A DNA stretch of 64,000 nt, from assembly GCA_012656075.1 (NCBI GenBank), contig JAAKBF010000102.1, positions 1 to 64,000 on the forward strand, in the 5' to 3' direction. Position numbers and translations under genes: made by a program. Positions within the stretch are counted from its first letter, which is position 1; every line of letters begins with the position of its first letter. Source of the stretch: Phytophthora hibernalis (taxonomy: Eukaryota; Oomycota; Peronosporomycetes; Peronosporales; Peronosporaceae). Of the stretch, positions 1 to 10,900 are shown one piece after another. The notes under the pieces were generated by a model that was given only the letters and a program-made list of their open reading frames with translations, did no database searches and was not told the origin of the DNA.

Positions 1-1662
1 TGAAGAGAAGCAAATTCGCGAAATAATAGCGTGGCGTGCGAAGAAAGAAGTTGAGGAAGTCCCTACTGACAAAGGTGATTTGTTTTTGTCAAGATGAGTT
101 AGAGTCTCAGTTGGTGTACGAGATGGAGGGACGAAAAGCTAGTCTCGAATCTGCTCATAAGAGGCGATGAAGCTTCAGCGACTAGGTCAGTATACCATTC
201 TCGAATACGACGACCACTTTCACAACGTCCTACCGGTAGTCGTCTCGATGCTAAACGAGTTGCTCGGCTAGGGAAAAACGTTTGGCCATGGCTAGCATTG
301 AGCAAGCTCTGCTAGCGAAGGAGAATCAACTGAGGCAGGAGAGTAAACGTGAACGGGACGCTATGCAGTGGAAACTTTTAACACGTGAGGTATTTCGTGA
401 ATTGTTAGGGGATACCATCAAAGTGCTCTGCGAAGAGCGGCTTCAGGAGACGAAACACGAAGCTGAAGAACTTCTTCGTTTGAAAGTTTGCGAAGCTGCA
501 GTTAGTTCGAAATGAAATGGCACGACGTGAAGAACTGACGCCTTGCAGAGGGAGATGACTTCTACACGAGGCTCGACGCAAGGAAATGCTGGCCGAAGAA
601 CGTTTGTGTCGATTCACGTCGAAGAAATAGTGCTTTGCATGCAGGAGAGAGGAAGGCGATGACAAACGCCGAGATGGAGATGAAGGAATACATTCGACAG
701 CTTGAGCTCGAGGCTATGAAGTCGAAGTACTCGAGAATGGTCGAAGATAGGAATCGCGTGAATGACAAAGCCGCTCGTCGTCTTGAGATTAAGTTGGGAA
801 AGAACGAACAGCATCGCTTACATCGTGAATGGAGGCAAATGAAGACCGAAGACGAGTTGTCGATGCAGATCCGCGAGAAAGAAATCGCCGAGGCTTTAGC
901 TGAAGCACTGGAGCGTCAGTTTGAAAATACCTCGCTGATCAGTTGGTACACGGCAAAGTTACAGCCGAAATCGAGGCTAGTCGTCTGGCTGATAAACTGC
1001 GTGAGGCTCAACAGGTTGCAGCGGAAAATCGCAGAACCTTTGAGATGAAAATGGTGCAGGAACGAATGATCGCGACAGTGGAGACATTCTACACACTTGG
1101 GTAGAGTGGATGGACGCTATTGAAAAGGCAAGTTTGGGAACACCGAACACTACCACTTGAACAAAATCTAAAGCTAATGGAACCTGAAGTCTAGCGAATC
1201 CAAGAAGAAAGGGAGCATGTTGTTAATGATGCCAAGTCAAGAGAATACGCTGACAAGTGCAGAAAGCGGATTGAAGAAGCAGATACGTCGCTTTCTCGTG
1301 CTATTCAGGATAAAGAACGGCTGTGCTGAAGCACAAACAGTACACAAATTGAATGCTACCATCGACTCGGAAGTGCTTCACAATCGAGTGCAGCGCTTTA
1401 GAACGTCCTATCTCCGTGATCGGCTCACAATGACTACTACCTCACCTATGCTGAAACAAAGTCTGCTCCGCGAGGTCAAGGAAGCAATAATTCCATCGAG
1501 ACTTTCAATAATGCACGATCACCAGAGACGTGCCCTTCAGTGCCGGTTGTGCCGACAGAAGTACTCCGAGCAAAACAACCGCTACTCGATGTGTATACAA
1601 TTTGCGTGTGCTCGAACCTGTGAAACCCGACAAAATGCATCAGCAAGAGTCCTGCAGCTGTA
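1..1662 (+). pseudogene. Gene X copy A, 3'-truncated coiled-coil gene fragment
   Basis: This fragment corresponds to 16,875-18,560 of copy C. It encodes the Lys/Glu/Arg-rich coiled-coil part of gene X and then part of the cysteine-containing C-terminal segment. It is broken by many 1-2 bp insertions and deletions relative to copies B, C and D; for example, an extra C near 60 and a lost A near 160. Homology to the full gene stops after cctgcagctgta (1,651-1,662), where the sequence switches to the upstream region of the CRN gene. The same junction is present at 22,147 in copy D. The 5' part lies outside the window. Confidence 0.85.
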
Positions 1663-1820
1663 ATAGCTGCTCGACGACTGAGATGTTCCAGCTGAGAGCG
1701 AGAGAGCGCGTCCCTATTAATAGATCTTGGAACACTGATATATTCCATAGAACAGGTTTACCGCAAGGAAAGCGTCTCATGATTGGTTGGAAGTCTATGT
1801 GACACGCCGTCTTTTCCGTC

Positions 1821-1854
1821 CAGATTCTAGAATGGGAAGCCTCATTCTAGAATC
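1821..1854. promoter_or_regulatory. Paired TTCTAGAA palindromes upstream of the CRN gene
   Basis: A 13-bp inverted repeat (agattctagaatg and cattctagaatct) is separated by 8 bp. Each arm contains the palindrome TTCTAGAA (1,825-1,832 and 1,845-1,852). The ATG of the CRN gene lies 18 bp after the second palindrome. The core nTTCnnGAAn resembles a heat-shock-element unit. That reading is an inference; a hairpin in the 5' UTR is the alternative. The arrangement is conserved at 21,953-21,985 in the other arm. Confidence 0.5.
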
Positions 1855-1869
1855 TGCCGTGGAGGAAAG

Positions 1870-3978
1870 ATGGTGAAGCTCTTCTGTGCGACCGTTGGTG
1901 TGGCAGGAAGCGTTTCCAGTGGACATCGACACGAGTCAGTCGGTGGGAGACCTGAAGAAGGCGATCAAAAGGCGAGAAGATGTATCAGTTTCCTGCTGAC
2001 GAGCTGCAGCTCTTCCTGGCGAAGAAGGATGAGGGCCGGGGCCCGTGGCTGACGGAAGAAGAAGCGATGAGCGGGTGAGTGACACCACTGACCTGAAGCT
2101 GCTGAGATCGGCGCGAGAGGAAATTGGTGATGTTGGACTGTCAGAAGACGATGTGCGACTTCAAGCCACTAAGGAAGAGAAGTTGCAGCTCTGAAGGGTC
2201 CTGTTCACGTGCTGGTGGAGATTCATGATTTTCACCAAACAAACGGTTTTGTTCCAAGAGTTGAAGTGCTCGAGAATATCCCGAGGTTATTACGTCCCAG
2301 GATAACAGGTACAGGACGCTGCCGGCTGCGTTGATGGATAAATGTGGTCTGAAATCAGTAGGGACTTGATGATGTTCTGCCGCCCTGGCGTTCACGAGCT
2401 GTTGACATTTTGGAAGATGAAGTGGTTGAGAAACTGACGCGAGGGCACATTGTGGGCCCCCTGGAACAGGCAAATCTGTGTGTACATTGAGTTTCGTGGC
2501 TTCATTGAATCGCGACGAATGGAACGTTGTTTGGATTCACTTGAGTACTCATATCAATTCTTGCCTGGTCATGGGGCCAAACAATATTGGATCATTGAGG
2601 ATCTAAGATTGTTTGAGGTGCCACGTGTTGCTCACAAAAGCTTTTCTTGTGCCTCGATGGATACAGGAAACATCCCGTCACGAGGAGTTTCGTTGGAAAC
2701 TAAATGCGCAGCTCAATAAAACGGATCGATTTCTGACTTGTTCTTCGATGGCTACGGTGGGGAAAAGAACACAGAGGATGATGATAAAGCTAAGGTTAAA
2801 TACTTTTGCATGTATTCATGGACCCGCGACGAGTATTTGGATGCCATCAGCAACCAAACGTTTCGATCCACGGTCGAGCAAATTTGATGCAACTAGTATC
2901 TCTGAAGTAAATGCCGAAGACGACATCGCAGACGTAAGCGAAGACGAGATGTGGACCCACGCCGCTGATTTAAAGTTCTACTATGCTGGAGGCTCGTGCC
3001 GGTTCATGTTCGAATACCCGACGTGGAGAGTGAAAGAAGTGCTGGAAACAGCGATTGAACGAGCTGAGATTAAGACGAACCTAATCAAGTACTGCAATGG
3101 TGCTTTCCATAAAGGTGAAATCAACACACTCTATGGGATGCAGCGTGATGGCCCGAATTTTGGACGATTCCCGCTTAGCTCATTTGTGGTATCACTGTTT
3201 GCGAAGGAAGGTGGTAAGGAAGTCATTGAGCAATTGGCAGCTCGTCTCAACGCGTCAAATAATCCTTCGATGGACGGTTATCTGTTTGAATGGCTGTTTT
3301 CGCTTCTGTTCGAACGCACAACGTGAAATTATACGCCGACCGTGAGACCTCAGATGAACTGCCCCAAGCGAATGTCCTTCCGTTTGATCCGACAAAAAGA
3401 TTCAAATTGATAGGCGAGATCGAGCCATACCGTGGAATAATCTCGTGCTGCCACTCGAACGGCACGTACGATATCATCTGCGAGGACGGGGACAAGATGG
3501 AGGGCGTGGCTGCTGAGATGATCCAGCTTCAAGGTGCGAAGCGTGGTAGTACCAGAGGCAGACGCACAAACCCGACGCTGAGAAATTTTAAAATGGGCGA
3601 CAAAGTAGAGATGCAACCAACACCACTGATCAAAGGAGATAAAAGCTGGTTGCAGCCAATCGCGTGGAACCAAGGAGGATACGATGCCGTGTACTTCGAC
3701 GCGGAACAAGGAAAAGTCATTTTATCCAGGTGACCCGATCTTCGCAGCATGATTTCAAAATGCTGTATTTTTACCGAGTGCTACTCAAACTGCAAGAGGC
3801 AAAAATGAGGATTTCGAGTGTGGTTGTCTACTTTGTGGTCAAGCCGGCTAATTGGATGGCCTTTAAAATAGGCAACGTTGAGGATCGTGGTCTTTTGGAA
3901 CTTGTCGATCCAAGTTGGACCTGCCCAGAAGAAAATCACGTGAAAAAGCGCGCATTTGATGCAGCTCCAGTAGCCTAG
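1870..3978 (+). pseudogene. Crinkler (CRN) effector, copy 1, frame-disrupted
   Basis: The start MVKLFCATVGVAG and the LQLFLAKKD motif about 50 residues in are the hallmarks of the oomycete Crinkler N-terminal header, which mediates secretion and host delivery. HVLVEIHDF near 2,205-2,230 is the HVLV-type boundary of the header. A P-loop NTPase-like region follows (the glycine-rich loop near 2,445-2,470 is split by a frameshift). Then come a long alpha/beta region, a Tudor-like stretch (about 3,405-3,530) and a C-terminal nuclease-like region (about 3,670-3,960). Several small indels break the frame, starting about 40 bp after the ATG. Some of these lesions are absent from the other copy, so sequencing error is possible. 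CRNs act inside plant host cells, often in the nucleus. The specific target is unknown. Confidence 0.85.
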
Positions 3979-4264
3979 CCCATTGGGAAAGAACGAAACC
4001 CTGGAGTATTGGGCGATCTCGCTCGTGTTCGGCTTACAATTTTCGAATACCGGTATTACGCTTTCCTTACTGCATCTGATATTAGAACCTCGATGAAGTG
4101 TAGTTGAAATCGCAGTAGTTTGCATGCAAGGAGCTAGGGTGGTTATGGACGCATTTAGCTCTTAAATGAGGCAAATTCAAACGACAATCAGCTCCTTGCG
4201 GATCAAACAATTGAGACGACACCTCTACGATGGCAATGCCGATCCAAATACCATTACGATCGCT
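3979..4264. other. Intergenic stretch 3' of CRN copy 1
   Basis: No supported gene. The sequence matches the reverse complement of about 19,527-19,816. It separates the converging CRN gene and the small open frame on the minus strand. Confidence 0.5.
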
Positions 4265-4615
4265 TTATATTTCTATCTTGAAGCCATCTTGAGCAGCAGT
4301 GGTGTAGACTACAGTTCGAGATTCCTTGAGGTGGGTTGCTAGCTCCTGACACACACCGAACACTCCGATAATTGCATGCGAAACCATTTTCTGTTGCTGT
4401 ACGCAATTCCAAACGGTCATCCCAACATGAACGTAAGTACTTATCTGACGATGTTTCTGCCGTGCATACCACCGGAAGTCGCCCTCGGCACCATGCACTT
4501 CAAACCTCGAAAAATCAAATCCTAATGTACGATCAGTATGATATCCAACGAGACGACGCAATCCTCCGCTTGTCAATTCATACAGCCACCACGCAAGATC
4601 CGCTGTAGTAACCGC
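4265..4615 (-). CDS. Conserved open frame between CRN and gene X, copy 1
   Basis: The frame encodes about 115 residues ending in QDGFKIEI before a stop, and it is identical in the other arm at 19,176-19,526. It contains DFRWYARQKHRQ, STYVHVGMTVWN and a stretch of hydrophobic segments, and looks like one folded domain. There is no upstream in-frame ATG close by. A good acceptor (ttactacag) precedes the open frame, so it may be the last exon of a spliced gene whose earlier exon lies at about 4,650-4,800. I do not recognise the family; a lipid-binding START-like fold is only a guess. Confidence 0.45.
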   Translation of the reverse strand, partial: AVTTADLAWWLYELTSGGLRRLVGYHTDRTLGFDFSRFEVHGAEGDFRWYARQKHRQISTYVHVGMTVWNCVQQQKMVSHAIIGVFGVCQELATHLKESRTVVYTTAAQDGFKIEI

Positions 4616-4913
4616 TTATTGATATCATCCACTGGGCAGGGCTTTTTCATCAGAAAGTTGTTTTCTTCTTGTTTATGGGAATTCATCACGAAATACGCAG
4701 TACTTCAAGTACATGCATATGTTAACAAAATAGCAGTTCCAACACTCTGGATATACGAAGTAATAAGATATCACCTCATAGCGCAATCGAGCGACTCGCA
4801 GACGTGTCCACGGGTATCTTCTGGGACTATTCCACGAGGTAAGCTTTGTTCTGCTCAGTCTGGTAGCTGTTGAAAACTACTAACTTCAATTGAGTGCGTT
4901 ACTAGGCACTGAA

Positions 4914-7900
4914 CTAGCTCCGAAGGGTGTGGAACTTAGCCGCTGTCGCACGCTGCTTGGCAAGGTCTTTTTCCATCTTGGTGACGACGGACTTGGTTGC
5001 GAACTTCAGTTTCCCCACCACATTCCTCTCTCGCAACTCTAAAAGTTGCTGGTTAATCTGATCAAGAACGGTTTGTTCCTTAGCTGTCTTTGACTCCACA
5101 AGGCCTCGTAGTTCAGGGTTGTTTCGAACTGGAAGATGAAATCGTCGAACGCATCCTGAGCTACCATAACGTCCTTCATCAGTCTCATCACAACACAACC
5201 AACGTATTGTACGGTGCATCATACAAGAAGCAGGTACAGCTGCAGGACTCGCTGATGCATTTTGTCGAGGTTTCACAGGTTCGAGCACACGCAAATTCGT
5301 ATACACACGAGTAGCGGTTGTTTTGCTCTTCGGAGTACTTCTGTCGGCACAACCGGCACTGAAGGGCACGTCTCTGGTGATCGTGCATTATTGAAAGTCT
5401 CGATGGAATTATTGCTTCCTTGACCTCGCGGAACAGCTTTGTTTCTTCAGCATAGGTGAGGTAGTAGTCATTGTGAGCCGATCACGGAGATAGGACGTTC
5501 TAAAGCGCTGCACTCGATTGTGAAGCACTTCCGAGTCGATGGTAGCATTCAATTTGTGTACTCGTTTGTGCTTCAGCACGGCTGTCTCCTTATCCTGAAT
5601 AGCACGAGAAAGCGACGTATCTGCTTCTTCAATCCGCTTTCTGCACTTGTCAGCGTATTCTCTCTTGGACTTGGCATCATTAACAACATGCTCCCTTTCT
5701 TCTTGGATTCGCTAGACTTCAGGTTCCATTAGCTTTAGATTTTGTTCAAGTGGTAGTGTTCGGTGTTCCCAAAACTTGGCTCTTTCAATAGCGTCCATCC
5801 ACTCTACCTCCAAGTGTGTAGAATGTCTCCACTGTCGCGATCATTCGTTCCTGCACCATTTTCATCTCAAAGGTTCTGCGATTTTCCGCTGCAACCTGTT
5901 GAGCCTCACGCAGTTTATCAGCCAGACGACTAGCCTCGATTTCGGCTGTAACTTTGCCGTGTACCAACTGATCAGCGAGGTATTTTTCAAACTGACGCTC
6001 CAGTGCTTCAGCTAAAGCCTCGGCGATTTCTTTCTCGCGGATCTGCATCGACAACTCGTCTTCGGTCTTCATTTGCCTCCATTCACGATGTAAGCGATGC
6101 TGTTCGTTCTTTCCCAACTTAATCTCAAGACGACGAGCGGCTTTGTCATTCACGCGATTCCTATCTTCGACCATTCTCGAGTACTTCGACTTCATAGCCT
6201 CGAGCTCAAGCTGTCGAATGTATTCCTTCATCTCCATCTCGGCGTTTGTCATCGCCTTCCTCTCCTGCATGCAAAGCACTATTTCTTCGACGTAGAATTT
6301 CCGACACAAACGTTCTTCGGCCAGCATTTCCTTGCGTCGAGCCTCGTGTAGAAGTCTATCTCCTCTGCAAGGCGTCGAAGTTCTTCACGTCGTGCCATTT
6401 CATTTCGAACTAACTGCAGCTTCGCAAACTTTCAAACGAAGAAGTTCTTCAGCTTCGTGTTTCGTCTCCTGAAGCCGCTCTTCGCAGAGCACTTTGATGG
6501 TATCCCTAACAATTCACGAAATACCTCACGTGTTAAAGTTTCCACTGCAATAGCGTCCCGTTCACGTTTACTCTCCTGCCTCAGTTGATTCTCCTTCGCT
6601 AGCAGAGCTTGCTCAATGCTAGCCATGGCCAAACGTTTTTCACTAGCTCGAGCAACTCGTTTAGCATCGAGACGACTACCGGTAGGACGTTGTGAAAGTG
6701 GTCGTCGTATTCGAGAATGGTATACTCGACCTAGTCGCTGAAGCTTCATCGCCTCTTTATGAGCAGATTCGAGACTAGCTTTTCGTCCCTCCATCTCGTA
6801 CACCAACTGAGACTCTAACTCATCTTGACAAAACAAATCACCTTTGTCAGTAGGACTTCCTCAACTTCTTTCTTCGCACGCCACGCTATTATTTCGCGAA
6901 TTTGCTTCTCTTCAATCTCCATTTTGCGACGTTCGGAGACTTCCATCTCTCGCTCTATTCGCACAAAATTGTGTGTTCTGTCATCTTCATCGGCCATAGT
7001 AAAGCACTCTTCCTCCCTGTACATGGCTTCGTAGGCTAGAATCTCGTCCATGGGAATGTAAAGTGTTGCTTCCCAGTGTAATGGTGTCACCACGCAGCTA
7101 TCCTTCACTCGATAGTACTTTACCTTGACAAACCCATACTTTGTTCGCAGAATCGAGTTCTGCGTCCGGCAGTAAAGTCGATTCATCAACTCGTCGACTT
7201 TGTTGCGTTCTCCAACAGCTTTCTCAAGTCGTTCCTTTGAAGTCACAACCTGTTGAGCGACGAACTCAAATTCGGCTTTAATACGTTGGAAGACAGCGTT
7301 CATCTCATCACTACTTTTGATAAGCGCAGGAGCGTGACACTCGGAGAACTCAGCTTCTTCTTCGACACCTTCAATCGCGTAGTATGCCGCCTAAACAGCC
7401 GAATGAGATTAGTTGTCCTCAACCTACATCAGAGTTCAATGGAGCGTACCTCTCGTTTTTTAGTTGCGGTTAGTCTCGTTTTCGCTTCCTTTAAGTTCTT
7501 CAATACTGCTTCATCTTCTTCAATCAGAGCCACAGTTCGCGCATGATCAGCTTCGATTAGAGGTACCTTCCTCAGTACGGTCTCATTTTCGAGCTGGACG
7601 TTCTCTAAAGGGCACGCTACACATTCAATGATAAGCGTGAGTATTAGTGTAGTCATTGCCAATCACTTCATATTACCTGTATCCCAAGTCGATTAGTGCA
7701 CTCTGCATGCTGGCCGAAGATCTGTTGAATGCGAAAATTGAAATTGCGAAGCCGTCCATAGAAGAGAATTTCGTCCTGGTGCGATGCCCGATGAATATCC
7801 TGGACCAATCGTGGATACAATGGGTCCGAGCTGTCAGCATTTCCGAGCAGTGTCCCGCGATTAATTCCATGGCGGTAGTTAAAGTCGCCAATAGACTTGG

Positions 7901-10900
7901 GGTCCAAGCGATCATACAGCATGGCTTCCTGTTCTTCTATCGATCGAGCCTCTTTCTCAAGCCGGAGACGTTCATTCTCAACCTTACATAGATGGTCTGC
8001 ATCTTTGAACTGAAAGGCGATGCCACCACTCGTTTGTGCGCGGTGAATTCGGACATCCTCATCGCGTTCTGTGTCTCCTCCTCGAGCTTGGTCGGGGTGG
8101 GGTCATCACACGATTTGGACATTTCTTTCCCACACTTCTTGCACTTCAAGCCGAAGTCATACTTCGTACCCCACGCTTTCAGCTCGAGATGCTCGCACTT
8201 GAAGACTTGTTCAATTGCAGCTTGAAAGCTTCATGATGCGGAACGCAGAAAGCGGGCAGATAAAGGCTATGGAGATAGTGAGCGCGGACAACGCTGCACG
8301 GTAAACGTGTTGCGTGTGCATCTTGCGCCATGGCCTCCTCTCAGAAGAGTCCTCTTGTCTTGCTTGAAGTGACAATATCAAGAACGCAGCTCGGCGTCGT
8401 CCTCCAATCAGCCCAGACACCGTCTTGACCCGAGACTGCTCACGATTACGAGACTCATTGACCTCCTTCATGAGTTCTCCCTCTTGTCGGATCCTGAACT
8501 CTCGCTCCTTTCGATCTTTGATCCGCTTGTTAACAACGCGCTTTGTTTTTCGTTCCCAAGTTTTTCTCACTAACGCTAATTTTCCTTGGACAAACTGTCG
8601 AGCAAAGTTCTCCTTTTCCTCATTCACCACCGCCTCAGAAGCTCCAGCGGCTTGTTGTCCGAGTACGTTTAGTTTTCTCTGCACTTGAAAATCAATCTGG
8701 GAGGAAATATTCTCATTGTATGTCGTCAATCGAATAGCGTCTGCGTAAAGCAACTTTTCTCTGCGTTCTAGCTCACGCCGCAACTGTTGAGACAGGAACT
8801 CATCTTCCTTGGCTTCTAGGATAGCAGACTCGTTCTCCTCCTGAATATTCTTCTGTGTTTCTTGTTGCAGCTGCTCAATTTTTGCATCTTTCGCAACCAG
8901 GAGAACTCGAGCTTCTGCCTCTTCCTTGCGTTTACGACGTAGTGCCTTAGCACATGAGCTAGCCAAGGAAACTGCGTTTGCGTTGTCCAGGTGAAACCAT
9001 TCCATCTTCTCATGTATCACTGTCTTCCGAGTTGCAGGAAGGACCACATAGCTAACATGAAGTCAGTAAGGGCGTAGCGGGGATAGCAAACTCAACTTGT
9101 ACGAACCTTATGCATAACATGGAGTTTTGTTCGTGCTTCACGCCACTCATATCGAACTCCGACAATCATGGTCTCTTTCCGGTGCGCCCCAGCCATAGTC
9201 ATTGAGCTTATAGCAGTTTGAGATTTGAAGCTGCAGTAGTCGCCTAGAAACCTCTGTACTGTCAGTCTCTTTGGTTCCATTAACGCAGATTTTCGTGCTT
9301 GAAACTCCATCCTGCAGCCGAAACGCGTTAGAATTTCTAGTACCTAGCCGAAGGTAAGAAGGGCACAACCCACCTTGACTCTTCTTTTCTCTGTCCATGT
9401 ATCGAAGAATCAACCACGATCGGAGGAGTGCCAGCAGCCAACATCTCACTTTCACTGACCCTTCCTTGCCGAATAGCAATGCTATAATCGATTTGTACTG
9501 CGATCTACATGTAGTTGTGTACGCATAGATTAGTCAGTATTCAACCAAACATGTTGACGGACAACAGCTCGTACCTCCTTTTTAATCTCAGCACGTAGCA
9601 TGTTCACATACTCGGCCCGTTTGAACCGCTGGAAATGGCCGTGAAATCAAGTAGAGTCCCACATTTTCGTTTTGCTTCTCTCCACTTGGATCAACTCTTG
9701 TAGAAGTTCTGTCGCCCGCTGACTACTTGTCTTCTTTGACTGCATTCGCATCGTCTTGACCATCTCCGAGACAAAGTGTTTCTCTCTTTGGAGAAGCCGC
9801 ACGCGGTTTTCCTCTTCTCGACAATCTTCTAATCGCTCTTCATATCTGACCATGTTGTTTATCACGTAGCGATGCAACTTGCGTTTGGGGTCATTGATAC
9901 CTCGATGGGAAATCTCCAAACTAAAACAGAGACGTATGCCTGGAAAATCAAAAGTCAAGTTGTCTCCAGTTCGCTGAACCTACACGTACACAGTTGAAAG
10001 AGTAAACTATTAGTCCACGATTGTTCGCTCCTAGAGAATTTGGACACCTTATCCCATACTTTGCCACCAAAATCTCGAAACGTGTGCTGCTGCAAGGAGT
10101 CCATTTCAGGACCAACGTATAATTTCCAATCTTCCGATAGTACTGGGAGCTGTTCAGGGTCCTCCAGGTCATCTTCCGTGTTCGTGTCGTTGACAATAAG
10201 CGCAGTTCTTTGAATACCGACGCTCATTTGAATTTTGTAGAAACAGCGCTTTGGGAGATGGAAACACCCTGTGATCTTCCCGGTTGTCTCTCCTTCAGCC
10301 AGCATTATTCCATTTTGTTCAACAGAGTACGTCAAACCCATTGATTTCTTTGGCATTAGATGACTCCACCACTCGATTTGACCCTTCAAAGGGAAAATAC
10401 ATGGCCGTAACCTGTTACCATCTTGCTACAGCATGGAGAGACGTTAGTATACCGACCATTTCCAGCAATATGGTCCACTATATGGCACTCACATGGTACT
10501 TCTGGATGGCGTGGACGATGTCACCGCGGAGTGTGGTGGTCTGGAGCTCCAAGTAGCGATCTCTGACTTTGACCAGACGTGCTTTGGCGCTGTCTAACTC
10601 CTGTTCAGCTAATGATCGAAACTCATTTACTTTCCAACTTTCGATAGCTTGCATCTTTGCTTTTTGTAATGCTCATTCGCAGGAGCAACAGCACTCTTCA
10701 AAATCTCAAACTTGCTCTCCATTGTAACTTGATTCAGTAGTTGCGTAGGGTTGATGAGGGGTTTGGGAACCTGGATTGGTATTTCACTCACTGCTTGGAC
10801 TGTATCAAGTACCACACCCTGTTGCTGAAAGATGGCCTTTCCAACTATCACAGGAAGTTCATGGCGATCTTTTTCGATCGAACCAAACTGCGCCTGAGCC

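Noticed and set aside
6097..6351. Several ORFs of 60-110 residues repeated in all four gene X copies on the opposite strand
   Set aside because: They are shadows of the coiled-coil frame. They are Ser/Leu/His-rich, as expected from reverse-reading Glu/Lys/Arg codons, and show no motif.
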